From contig CM064434.1 of assembly GCA_032690845.1 (NCBI GenBank), forward strand, positions 36,374,342-36,438,341: 64,000 nt of DNA, in the 5' to 3' direction. The notes beneath the pieces were generated by a model. That model saw only the letters and a program-made list of their open reading frames with translations, searched no databases and was not told the origin of the DNA. The stretch is from Eleusine coracana subsp. coracana (taxonomy: Eukaryota > Streptophyta > Magnoliopsida > Poales > Poaceae). The translations under genes were made by a program, and so were the position numbers. Shown piece after piece: positions 20,294-31,797 of the stretch (within the stretch, counting starts at the first letter, position 1; every line of letters starts with the position of its first letter).

Positions 20294-22780
20294 GTGATCC
20301 ACCATGCTGACTCAACCTACCACAATGGGCACAACTTCTCCAAGAAGACCGCCACCATCGCTGAGTCCTCCTCTTCGAAGCTGGAAATCCCCGAGAAGCT
20401 CAAGGAATTCTCCAAGAGCAACCTCTCCACCGCAAATTTGAACACAATGGTGGTCGATGCCATTCTCCCGGAGCAATCCCGTGTCAACTCGAAGGTACCC
20501 AAAGAGACTCGCCCCCTTCCAATCCATAAGCAGATTGTAGTTTTTTGCTTTTTCTTTGAGCATAGCTTCAGAGTTCCCTGCTGTAGTTTTCTGCGCGGGC
20601 TCCTTTTCTATTATGGGATTGAGCTCGTCAACCTCAATCCTAACTCCATCATGCACATTGCTATCTTCGTGCATATGTGCAAAGCTTTCCTAGGCGTTCT
20701 ACCCCATTTTAGTTCATTCTGCCACCTCTTTGTCCTCCGACCTTTGCCAACAAAGGACAACCAAGTCGCCATTGGAGGAGTGGGCTTCCAACTATGCAAG
20801 AAGGAGGCGTACATCAATGTGCCTCTGAACATCGGGAACAAGAATTGGAGGGATGAATAGTTTTACTATGATAACCCTCCTCTTTCACTTTCTGATTTCT
20901 CTGGTGCCAAGGCAACACCCTGACTCAATTGGTCTGAGAAGCCAGATCCAACCGACCCTCACGTGGTCGCCCTGTTAGAGAAAATTGCAGGGCCAAAGAG
21001 CGAGGGGATAGACGCCATTACCAAAGCTAAAAGCTTCATAGTTCGCCGAGTACAACCCCTAAAGCAGCAAAGCCACCCCGCCTGGATGTATGCCACTAAT
21101 GATGAAACAAGAGAGCTACCTGATCCTCCAAACACTACACTTCATTGATCTTGATTATCGAAGATGTTCGAGGGGGAGATTATCCAAGACCATATGTTAA
21201 TCGCAAAGGCATATAATGTGGGCACTCTACGAGCCCGAGTGAGTATTCGGTCATCCTGAATAATTTTGATATCCTTGGGCGTAACATCAAATGATGTCTT
21301 AGTGTTTTTGCAGGTTCTGGACAGTTTTATGTCTCATCCTCCGCTCCCTCTGACCGACACAGAGGGACCGGATTACATCGAGAAGTCACTGCAGACCGAT
21401 GCTGGGGGCTCAGGCTCGTCAACCGGTACTCGTTCATCCAGGGCTGCTAATAGCCTCACCATCGCCTCTCCTGCCAATCTCCCTTCTCCTAGTCAATGAA
21501 TGAAGCAGGTGGCTCACCATTGCAGGCAATATGTGGGGGATCAGAGTGATGACGAGGAAGAGCTTTTGCCTGGCACTAGTCTGCTGACTCCTGCTCACTC
21601 CGACCGCCCATCAAGCTAGTCGGAGGACCCGGGCAAGACGCCAAGTGACGCAGGAGTGACAAAGAAGGCTCATGAAGTCAGCAAATTTTCATTGAAGATG
21701 AAAGAGACTGACTCGCAGACCACTTCCTCAAAAAAGAGGGTCTGCCAAATCAAAATCAAGAAAGCTTCCAGGTTAGCCTCCTTGATCTCTTGGTTTCTTA
21801 GTTGTATGGTCGACATCCTCAATTTATTATGTAACTACATATTCTCTAATGATTATAGCGGTCGGTCGAGCAATGCTCAAGGATCTGAGGACACTCGGTC
21901 AACTCCTCGTCCGACCAACATACCTCGACCGGTCAGCAGACCGACCGAGTTAAGGAAGTCTTCTAAAGAAGTAGCTCCCGCATCCTCCCCAAAATCGACA
22001 CCACAAATTGTCAACCCTTCACCGGTCACTGCTCCTTCCCCTCTTAATAAAGGCAAGGCTACACTGACTCCAGACACATTTAGTCAACCTGAAAGGGAGG
22101 ATGTGGAAATAATGTAACAACATCGAGATGCCAACAAGGTACATCAGTACCAAGCTTATTTCTCCTTCTCAGCCTTGATCTTTTGCTAATTCATCTTCTC
22201 TTTATTGAAACTGTATGCCCTTGTGGTGAGGAAACAAGCCAGGGTTGAATACCTCGAAGCCGAGACCTTTGGTATGTTTTAGATTTCTTTTGCACTCAAT
22301 CTTGAATTTATGATATTAACTTGCTGCTGGTGTTATGCTAGTTATTGGTCAATAGCTCTCCCAAGCCAAAATGCAGATTGATAAGTTACAGGCCGACCAC
22401 AAGGAGGTGACCAAAGCCTTGGAGCAGACTCATGCTGAAATTGTCGATAAGGTCGCATACCTACTACTTTTATATTTTTCTAACCACTCTGACACTAAAG
22501 ACTAAATGTATGTCTCTAGCTCATGATCGGAAGATTGCCGACCTAGAAAAATTAACTTCCAACCAACAGAGATTCTTAGCTGTCCTGAATGCTAAAAAGG
22601 AAGACCTCTCCAAGTCGGTCAGTGAAAAATTAACTTCCAACCAACAGTGAAAAATTGAGATCACTCGACTGCAAAAGAAGCTGGAGGAAGCTGATGTGAA
22701 GATAGAGGAGGCTAAATGCACCTCAAAAACCTTCAAATGTAATCTCACCAGTATGCCCTCCATCATGTCTTAATTATTCT
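20294..22780 (+). pseudogene. element A antisense gene, 5' part (PF04195-like 'gypsy-type transposon' protein)
   Basis: On the strand opposite gag-pol, 20294-20860 encodes SFLRGLLFYYGIELVNLNPN, HIAIFVHMCKAFLGVLPHF and VGGVGFQLCKKEAYINVPL, the PF04195 domain. Later exons give SWSEKPDPTD/IVRRVQPLKQQSHPAW and then a Ser/Pro/Thr-rich linker. After introns (donor near 21771, acceptor near 21859) comes a coiled coil (KMQIDKLQADHKEVTKALEQ, IEITRLQKKLEEADVKIEEA). Stops at 20860 and others break it. Element D cuts the gene at 22795, and it resumes at 48211. The function of this accessory protein is unknown. Its retention in both A and B suggests it mattered to the family. Confidence 0.8.
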
Positions 22781-22794
22781 TTTAATCAACTCTT

Positions 22795-23259
22795 TGTTGG
22801 TAGTCATAAATTTCCATTTTTGACTACCAATTTCCCATAAAAATGTGGATCTTAAGTAATAATATAATGAAAATAATCTTTATACTCATGAGTTCCACAA
22901 GTTTTGGTGAAATATGTGTTTGCAGGTTCAAAAGGGCCAAAATTATGTAAAAACATGAAGAAATGCCCCGTCGGCCGATTCTGCCTTAAAACAATAGGCC
23001 GACAAGGTCATATGAGGCTGAAATTAGTGCCCGGCAGGGTCATGATGGCTGAAATCAGAACCCAGCCGACAGGGTCATATCAGGCTGAAATCAGCCACCC
23101 GGCTGGTTAAAATAGAGTCCCATCAGGCTGAACCATCCGACCCAGCCGACCATGCAAAACACTCCACCATGAGGCTGTTTTCCATCCCCAGACTAAGGAG
23201 GGTAAAAAGTGGAGAAGTAAAGAAGGCACCCACGTGGCACAACTTGGACAAGTGAAGGT
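22795..23259 (+). repeat. element D 5' LTR, first segment
   Basis: Matches 46365-46828. It carries degenerate repeats of GCCGACAGGGTCATATGAGG / GGCTGAAATCAG between about 22975 and 23150, also present in the other LTR. It is interrupted by element C at 23260. Confidence 0.92.
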
Positions 23260-26200
23260 GTAACACCCTAATTTTTCAAATTTTGGAATATCTTAAAATT
23301 TGCTAGAATTAATTAGGTTATTAGTATTTTACTAAGAAAATAAATTATTTTCAAAAGAAAATAATCAATATTAGGTTATTTTAAAAATGTTGGTTGCTGC
23401 ATTCATGCCTATTAGATTCGTTAGGTTTTATTGTATGAGAATGGGTTTGAAAATATGATTAGATTTTGAGTTTATTTTGATTTAATTTTGGAAATAGAAA
23501 TAGAATGGGAAGAAGAAAAGAAAAACCCTTTCAGCTTTGGGCCTCTCCCTCCTTCCGGCCTAGCCTCCTCCTCTCTCTCATTTTCCCTCTCTCCCCTTCG
23601 GCCATGGGCCAAATCCCCTGAGGCCCAGTTCCCCCTCCTCTCTTCTCCCTCCCCCGCAGCCCTCTCCCCCTCTCTCTCTCTCTCAGCCTTGGGCCAAAAT
23701 CCGTCGAGGCCCACCTCCCCCTCCACCTCTCCCCTCCCGCCTTAGGCCACCAGCCCGTGCTGCCCACCCACGCCGCCAGCCCCGCTCGGCCCACCCTGTG
23801 CCTCGGCCCATCCTGCGCCTGCATCACAAGCCGCTGGGCCACCCCACGCCCGCACCCAAAACCGTAGCTGACGCCACCGGGCGCAGCCGCCGCCGCCCTC
23901 GATGAGCGTCCCAAGGCAACCTCAGGGCCCGTGCGCCTATAAATAGTGGACCCCACCCCCCTCTGCCCGTTTTCCCCGAACGCCGCCGCCTCTCGCGCCC
24001 CCGTTCGCCCTAGAGTCGCCGCCGGATTTCGCCGTCTCGAGCTCGTCGTCGCCCGGCCTCCTCCACCTTCCTCTACCGCGCGCAAGCCCGAGGTGAGGTT
24101 CCCCTCGAGCTCCTCTTCTGTTTGGTACCCTCGCAGCGCTGATTCGTCCCCCGTAGGCCGAGATACCGTGCGCCGCCGCCTCCTAGCCATGGCACCACCG
24201 CCTGGCTCATCGCCGGCCGCCGCAAGCCCGCCAGAGCCACTCCCGGCCGTCCGATCTTAGATCGACGGCCAGGATTAGATCCACCCCGAAGGGGTATGGA
24301 CCGGGTCCACGGTGGACCCTGGACCCCTGGTTAACGGCCGGTCCACGACCCCGTGGACCTAGTTCACGCGAGTTATTAAATTAATTTAATTAATTAACGT
24401 TAATTTTGATTAATTGTTATCGCATAATTTTACACTTAGGTCCCTGGATTTTAAAATAGTTGTATTTTCATGTTGTAACTTTTATATTTAGGCCCCTAGG
24501 TTATTAATTAATTATTTTTAATCCTGTAATTTTACAAAAACACCACTATACATATCTTAAACTATATTTTGGTTTTGTAATTTTACATAAACAACCCTTA
24601 CCTTCTAGTAATTTTATTTTAGCCCTAAATTTTTGTAAGTAAAAATTTAGGTTGGGCATTTTACACTTAGGCCCCTGTACTTATTTCTTTTTACACCAAG
24701 GACCCTGAACTTATAAATAATTATATTTTGGCCTTGTAAATTTTACAGTTAGGCCCCTGAACTTTTCCAAAATTACATTTTAGTCCTTTATTTCTTTATA
24801 AATTATATTTCATATGTATCTTTTACAATTTAGTCCCTATACTTTTTATAAATTACATTTTGAACCCTACAATTTTTATAAATAATATTTCATATGTATA
24901 TTTTATAGTTTAGCCCTTACATTTTTTTAGAATTACTTTTAGGCCATTTAACTTGTCTCTTTGGACATTTTAACTCTTGAAACTTCAAATCTTCATAACT
25001 TTTCAAAAAATAGCTCCAATTTAAGAAATTCTTTCACCAGAGTGATCGTAGTGTTTAATATTAATTATTCATACTATTTTTTAATATTTTACTAATTTAT
25101 TATTTTAACCCTAGAACTTTAAACCTTCGTAACATTTTACTCGTAACTCAGATTGAGGTGATTCTTGCGCCCACGCGATCGTAGCAACGCGTACTTTTTC
25201 ATAGTATTGTTTCCCTTGTTTGTTACTGTATGGTGTGTTGTTTCGTAGTGTGTTTGTGTGCTTGTGTTATCAGTGTGACGTTGAGTAGACGAACCGCTAT
25301 TAGAGAACTTCCGGGATCTCCATCTTGAAGACTTTGAGAAGCAGCAAAGGGAACCAGGCAAGTGTCATTGATGCATTTTGAACCTACGTTTTAAATTCTC
25401 TCTATCTCTATGCATGCTTGTTAATATTGAATCCCATGTGTCATATCCTGTTCCATATTATTCCTTCTCGCCTGGGTTCTGGTGTAGCTTATTAGTAAGG
25501 GTACGTCATGCTTAGTTTGCTATGTCGGGGATGAAAGTGTCTAATGTTAATCTTGACTAATGGTTCACTTCAACATAATGATCATGAGGGATGGTTAATC
25601 CTTTTTAGCAAAATGGAACCTAGGTGATCCAAGCAGAAGGATGGCAAGGATGGTGCGAGTATGCACGTGTACTCCGTATAGTACTGTGGGATTGTGGTGG
25701 TACCTGCTTGGGATCACATGAGTAGTTTGTGGAGCGGCCACCCAGGAAAACAGCGCAAAGCACAGGGCTGATATGGGTAGGCTTGGTTTAGTATCGAGAT
25801 GTCTTCCCAGTTTTGTGAGCAGTCAAGGAACGAGGACGGGAGGGTTTACTCTCAAACTCAGGCGATCGACGGTTTACTCCTAGCCACGACGCTAGAGGGG
25901 GCTTCTGTAGGAATGGTTTAATTCTGTAGCGTGAAACCTTAGCTTGGATTGTTTGCAAGCTGGGAAGCACTCTGAAAGACCTTGTGGTGATCTCTTGGCG
26001 TCACACCTATGGTAGTGTGACTTGGGCAACATGGAGACTCTTTAGTCACTGATAGGTGACGGAATCACCAACCTGTGGGTAAAGTTGTGCAACCTCTACA
26101 GAGTGTCAAACTATTATAACAGCCGTGCTCACGATCATGAGCGGCCTGGATCCTCACAAATTTAGGAAGGTGGTTTATGGGTGGATTTGGTGGGTAGCCA

Positions 26201-26566
26201 AGTTGGGTTTGGGCGGTGTAACCCTTGGTTTGCTACAGGCGGTGTAACCTATAGTGTTGATTCATATGGGCGGTTTAACCCATGGTTTGTTACAGGCGTT
26301 GTAACCTGTAGTGTGGTTTCCTATGGCCAGTTTAACCCATGGTTGGTTACAGATGGTTTAACCTGTAGTGTTGGACAGATGAGATAACTGGTGGGAACTT
26401 TTCACCTAGTAAATAGGATGGCTTTTCTACTAGGTGTAGGTGCTCATTTATGCAAATGAACCATTGTGTTAGCCTTTCTTCCATTAAGCTTGCATGTCAT
26501 GTTTTCCCCCACTTGCTAAGTACGGCATGTGCTCACCCTTGCTATTTCCCTTTGTTGTTGTACTAT
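23260..26566 (+). repeat. element C 5' LTR, main segment
   Basis: Aligns with 37530-40819 of the 3' LTR. It includes a promoter at 23938, a GC-rich leader-like block (23520-24260), about 500 bases of degenerate 'TTAGGCCCCTGAACTT...AATTACATTTTAGTCC' repeats (24430-24950), and a tandem GGCGGTGTAACC/TGTAACCTGTAGTGTG array (26205-26370). The remaining piece of this LTR is 34253-34533. Reading frames inside it are not genes. Confidence 0.93.
23938..23945 (+). promoter_or_regulatory. TATA box of element C 5' LTR
   Basis: TATAAATA after a GC-rich stretch, followed by GTGGACCCCACCC. The same box is at the same place in the 3' LTR (38185-38192), so it is very likely the LTR promoter. Confidence 0.75.
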
Positions 26567-26659
26567 TGTCGAGAGATATTCTTGATAGTAGATCTAAGTA
26601 TGCGTATGAGTATGAAAGATCGATGGACACACAAGACGCAAGGTTTAGACAGGTTCGGG
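26567..26659 (-). repeat. element B 3' LTR, truncated to 93 bp
   Basis: Nearly identical to 33850-33943 up to ACAGGTTCGGG, then it changes abruptly to antisense-gene coding sequence. About 305 bp of LTR and the adjoining internal DNA, including most of the antisense gene, are deleted. Confidence 0.9.
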
Positions 26660-27169
26660 GAAAAAGCAAAAAGAAGTATAGGGAAAAAGTTACCACCCTT
26701 GAGGTTGAGAAGGTAGAAGCCGAGAAACGCCTAAGAGGTAAGTGTTTATTCAACTAGTACCTTGATATTGAAGTTCATTGTGCTGGACATATATGATTAG
26801 TGTACTCCTGTAGGATCAAAGAGGTCCTATGAGCTATTGCAGAAGAAATTTATAGAGGGTGATGAAAACCTTCGATGGTCTCTTGCAGCTCTTCAGAAGG
26901 ATGCAGAGCTGGTCACCCAAGACATATATCCTGAAGAAAAACCACCTCGATGTCAAGACCTGATGACGAGGCTACAAGGGGCACCCGGCCGACTGAAAGA
27001 ACATGCTCAACATGTTGCAGAGCTAGCCGGCGCACAAGTCCTGGCAATTGCAAAGTCCCACATCCCTAGCATAGAGTTAGATGTGGTAGCCGAGGGTTTC
27101 CATGAAGATTTCTCTGATGAGCAATATGAAGCGCTCGTGGCTGAGGCACAAAAACAGCTCATATATTAG
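26660..27169 (+). pseudogene. element B antisense gene, 3' part only
   Basis: The plus frame reads KKKYREKVTTLEVEKVEAEK. A GTAAGTG donor follows at about 26736 and an acceptor (CTCCTGTAG) at about 26814. The final exon runs SKRSYELLQKKFIEGDENLR ... LAGAQVLAIAKSHIPSIELD ... EALVAEAQKQLIY, stopping at 27169. The LAGAQVLAIAKS segment aligns with AES-stop-VLAICQS of element A's copy at about 48380. It is mostly coiled coil with an acidic end. The PF04195 N-terminal domain is lost by the deletion at 26660. The 27170-27685 stretch between this gene and pol is non-coding and has a two-fold ~100-bp repeat (AAC/CCATGGAGACTAAG and AACCCTGGGGACTAAG, 27420-27540). Confidence 0.75.
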
Positions 27170-27685
27170 CCGACCAGATAGAGCTAGATCCCTTACCTAA
27201 ATTGTAAGGAATTGTAAAGCTTAAAATACTATGTTACAGCTCTGATATTGTAATATAACCAATGTTCAATAGACCGCTAAGGTCTAGATTCATTACCAGT
27301 ATTGTAATGAATTCTTGGGTCATGCTGCTTCGTATATGTATTGTATGAACTCGTGTTAAACACTCACAACCAATACACAACTCATGTCAGCCCTCTAAGC
27401 AATGCTCCCAATAACCGATATGAACCATGGAGACTAAGAACTCACTCGGTCAAGCATATGCAAATTAGGAGAATTGCCTTGGTCCTTAACAGACGGCAAG
27501 AACCCTGGGGACTAAGTAACCCGCTTGGTCGACATGCGTGAGTTAGGGTGATACCAAGTATCAGAATTTGAGTCATGATGTAAACAATAATAACAATTAT
27601 TCATAGAAATCATAAATTGTGAAATCAAATATCATGACTACTATGTATATATATTTAATAATAGAAATACAATAAACTATAATTA

Positions 27686-30600
27686 CTAAGTATAAAAATG
27701 ACGTAGCTGTGAAACATTCCAGGAACTTTGAAGGTCCGATCCGTCCTCATTCGTTAATCGATAGGCGCCTGGCCGACTGATTTCCTTTATAATAAAAGGT
27801 CCTTCCCATGGAGGCGACAGCTTGTGCTTGCCGACCTTAGACTGAACTAGCTTCAAAACCAGGTCGCCGATGGAAAACCCCCGTGTTCGAATGTTTTTAT
27901 CATGATAACGTCGCAAACTTTGCTGGTACTTTGCCGACCGAATTACAGTGGCATTTCGCTGCTCCTCCAACAATAACAAGTCGTCACACCTATGGTCGTT
28001 GGAGGTTTTTTCTTCATACGCTGCCACACGAGGGGAGGCAAAAAGAATCTCGATTGGTAACATGGCTTTCGAGCCATAAACCAGAGAAAAAGGGGAGTAC
28101 CCGGTGGCACGACTTACGTTGGTTCTAAGTCCCCACAACACAGATGGTAATTCTCGAACCCATCGTCAAGCGTACTTTTCCAGCCGATCAAATATACGAG
28201 GCTTAATTCCAGAAAGCAGGAGGCCGTTTGCCCTCTCAACCTGGCCATTGCTCTGTGGAAGGGCAGCTGAGGCATAACCAATCTTAAAGCCGACTTGGCC
28301 CACAAACTCTTTAAACTCCTCTACTGTAAATTGAGTACCATTGTCAGTGATTATCTTGTGTGGGACACCGAACCGAGTGACTATTTTGGTCATAAACTCG
28401 ATGGCCTTCTCTGCCGAAATCTTACCGACTGGCTTTGCTTCGATCCATTTAGAAAACTTGTCCACTGCTATGAAAAGGTGAGTAAAACCCCCTTGAGATT
28501 TCATGAAAGGTCCGACAATGTCTAAACCCCATACTGAAAATGGCCAAGTTATTGGTATATTTTGAAGCTCTGTAGCAGGTACGTGCATCTGGCGGGCGAA
28601 GAACTGACAACCTTCACACTTTTGAACAATTTCCTTGGCATCAGCACCGGCGGTCGGCCAATAAAACCCTTGCCTTATCGCTTTGGCCGCAATTGTGGAT
28701 GGGCCTGCGTGATTCCCACAAATGCCAGTGTGGATGTTTCCTAATATAGCTATGCCTTCATCTTGAGACAAGCAATTCATCAGTACTCCATGTGGGCTTT
28801 GCTTGTATAGGTGATGGTCAACTATATGATATGAACGCGACTTGCGAATAATCCGGAGGGCTTCATCTTTGTCGATCGGTAGTGTATCACAATCTAGATA
28901 CTCAATGAAGGGAGTGCGCCAATCTACCTCAATGACAGCTACATGCGGTGCTACCCCCGCCTTTAGTGCCGACTGCTCCATAGTTTGCTGGGTTAGTACA
29001 GATGGGTTATGCAGATCATCAAAGAATACTCTGACGGGTATTTTAGATTTGCTAGACCCAAGTTTGGCCAGCTCATCCGCCTCTTCGTTATACTTGTGCA
29101 GGACGTGTTTATACTCAATGCCATCAAACTTGTCTTCGAGCTTCCGAACTTTGGTGCAATAGGCTGTCATGCTTTCGTGGGAACAACACCACTCCTTTGT
29201 TACTTGATTTATAACTAGAGCTGAGTCGCCAGAAACGCTTATCCATTGGACGCCGAGTGAGATAGCTGTTCGAAGTCCATGTAGCAGCGCCTCATACTCT
29301 ACAGCGTTGTCAGAGGAACAGAAGTGCATTCGAAGAACGTACCGCAACATGGCTCCGTCAGGAGATACCAGTATAACTCCTGCTCCGGCGCCTTCCAGTT
29401 GTAAGGAGCCATGAAACGCCATCTTCCAATAGCATAATTCTTATGAGTCGGGAGGTAACTCACATTCTGTCCACTCGGCGACGAAGTCTGACAAAGCTTG
29501 ACCTTTGATCGAGACGCGTGACTTAAAGGTGATATCATATGATCCGAGCTCAACGGCCCATTTGGCGATTTTCCCAGTAGCCTCTCTGTTGTGCAGCAGT
29601 TCGCCTAGGCCGAACGACGTGCGGACCTCAATTGGATGATCCTCAAAGTGATGCCTCAACTTCCTAGATGTCATCAGTAATGCATAAATTAATTTCTGAA
29701 GCTAGAAGTATCGTACCTTGGATTCCGATAAGACTTCACTGATGAAATATACTGGTTGTTGCACATTTTGAGCCTTGCCATCTTCCGCCTGTTCCACCTC
29801 CAACATAGTACTGACAACATGTTTGGTTGTGGAAACATACAGCTACAAAGGTTCCTTTGGCTCTGGGGGAGTTAAGACTAGAGGACCACTAATATAAGCC
29901 TTAAAAGCATCCAAGGCTTTCTGTGCGTCATCATTCGAGGTGAATGGTTCTTGCTTCTTGAGTAATCAAAAAAAGGGTAACCCTCGGACACCGAGTCACG
30001 TTACAAACCGACTGAGCGCAGCCCTACAACCAGTGAGCTTTTGAATGTCTTTTTGCGAGTGTGGAGGTTCCATTCGTAATATGGCATTTACCTTTTCTGG
30101 ATTAGCTTCAATCCCTCTGTTTGATACCAGAAAACCAAGTAACTTTCCTGATGGGACCCCAAAGACGTATTTTTCTAGATTTAGCTTCATGTTGTATTTC
30201 TGAAGGTTGCCGAATGTTTCATCCAGGTCGAATATTAAGTCGGTGGAGAGTCGAGTCTTGACTACCACGTCATCAACATAAGCCTTGACATTCCTTCCTA
30301 TCTGATTGTCCAAACATCGCTGCATAGTCCGCTGGTAGGTGGCGCCAGCATTTTTCAGGCCAAAGGGCATTGTTGTGTAACAGAAGGCTCCAATTAGCGT
30401 GATGAACGAGGTTTTGAGCTGGTCGGATTAGTTTAAGGGAATCTGGTGGTACCCTTAATAGTCATCTAAGAAGCACAACAGAGCGCATCCAACCGTCGAA
30501 TCGACCACTTGATCAATACGTGGGAGAGTGAACGGATCTTTCGGACAAGCTTGGTTAAGGCCGATGTAATCCACGCACATCCGCCACTCCTTATTATTCT

Positions 30601-30860
30601 TTTGCACCAGAACTGGGTTAGCCAACTAGTCGGGGTGGAAAACTTCTTTGATAAAACCGGTTGCCAGCAATCGGCCGATTTCTTTCCTAATTACATCTTT
30701 TCGGTCTTGCAAGAAACGTCTAAGCCGTTGCCTTACTGGCTTGGCGTTTTCACGAACGTGAAGTTTGTGCTCAGCCTTTTCCCTTGGAACACCTGGCATG
30801 TCAGAAGGTTTCCATGCAAATATATCTTTATTATTTCTAAGAAAAAGGATGAGCACGCTT
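27686..30860 (-). pseudogene. element B pol: RT, RNase H, second RNase H, integrase
   Basis: RT (about 29990-30860) has DDVVVKT preceded by YV (the YVDD active site), with MPFGLKNAGATYQR before it. The first RNase H ends near 29441 (SDFVAEWTE). A second, archaeal-type RNase H (29422 onward) reads GAGAGVILVSPDG, NAVEYEALLHGL and GDSALVINQV. Then comes integrase: CEGCQFFARQ zinc-finger end, DIVGPF, ITDNGTQF and PQSNGQVER (the D-D-E core), with a GDLVLKLV / GPFIIKE C-terminus ending HFYT at 27686. Stops occur at about 28166, 29441, 29996 and 30626 and elsewhere in RT. Two RNase H domains are a known hallmark of the Tat group. Confidence 0.88.
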
Positions 30861-30862
30861 TC

Positions 30863-31585
30863 CTATTTATCTCCTAAATTGACCCCAATATTGGTGGTCT
30901 TGGATACATCATTGTCATCTAGGCTAATCTTCTTGGACTCCACGGCGTCCACCTGTACCGCAGTCTTCAGCACTTTCCTTGGAGCAGGGTCAAGCATGGC
31001 CTCCTCCGCTGTTGCCATCGCTTCCTTTAGCTCGGCCAGCTCCGATGCTGCTATTATCTTCTCGGTCAACTCACAATTGCCGTTGTCGCAGTCGTATGAG
31101 GTCCGCACATCCGAGTGGATTGATATGACGCCATTTGGTCCTTGCAACTTCATCATCATATAAGGATAATGAGGTACCACCATGAATTCAGCGATGGCTG
31201 GCCGCCCTATAATGACGTGATACGTAGAGTCGAGGTCGGCGACCTCGAAGGTAATTCGCTCCGTCCTGTAGTTTTCTTGAGTGCCAAAAGTCACGAGCAG
31301 AGTGATTTGTCCTAGAGGGACTGTTTGCATGCCCGGGATCACACCATGAAACGGCGACCGACTTGGCTTGAGGTCCGTCAAGGGTATGCCATGCTCCTTG
31401 AAGGTTTTCACAAAAAGGATGTCCAGACTACTACCACCGTCTACCAGTACCCGATTTAGCTGGACTCGGTTAACAGTCGGCGTTAGCACTAAGGGATATT
31501 TCCCAGGCCTGGGGATGTGATCCAGATGGTCGGACCGATCAAAAGTAATTGGAACCTCTGACCATCGCAGATATTGAGGTACCAC
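30863..31585 (-). pseudogene. element B aspartic protease region
   Basis: Reads ITFDRSDHLDHIPRPGKYPL, then VDGGSSLDILF (the D-G-G-S form of the protease active site seen in Tat elements, not the usual D-S/T-G) and HVIIGRPAIAEF. It would process gag-pol. It stops at 30863 just before RT. Confidence 0.82.
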
Positions 31586-31797
31586 TGGTGAGACCGAGTG
31601 GACCTCTCTGTAGAGGATCTTTTGCTGGCGCTTTGAATCGACCGTAGACCGGCCACAGATGTAATTGACCTTGCGTTCGGGGTCTTGGAAGTCCTCCTTA
31701 TCCTCGTCTTGGTTATCCTTATCTGAATCCTTTTTGCTACCCTTGGAGATCCAGGGGCATTATTTGCAGACCTTCAAGGTGTGATGGGTGAAATTTT

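Noticed and set aside
23488..24260. Long GC-rich ORFs on both strands (up to 219 codons)
   Set aside because: They lie in element C's LTR leader, are low-complexity Pro/Ser/Arg, and are not matched by frame conservation in the second LTR at 37759-38437.
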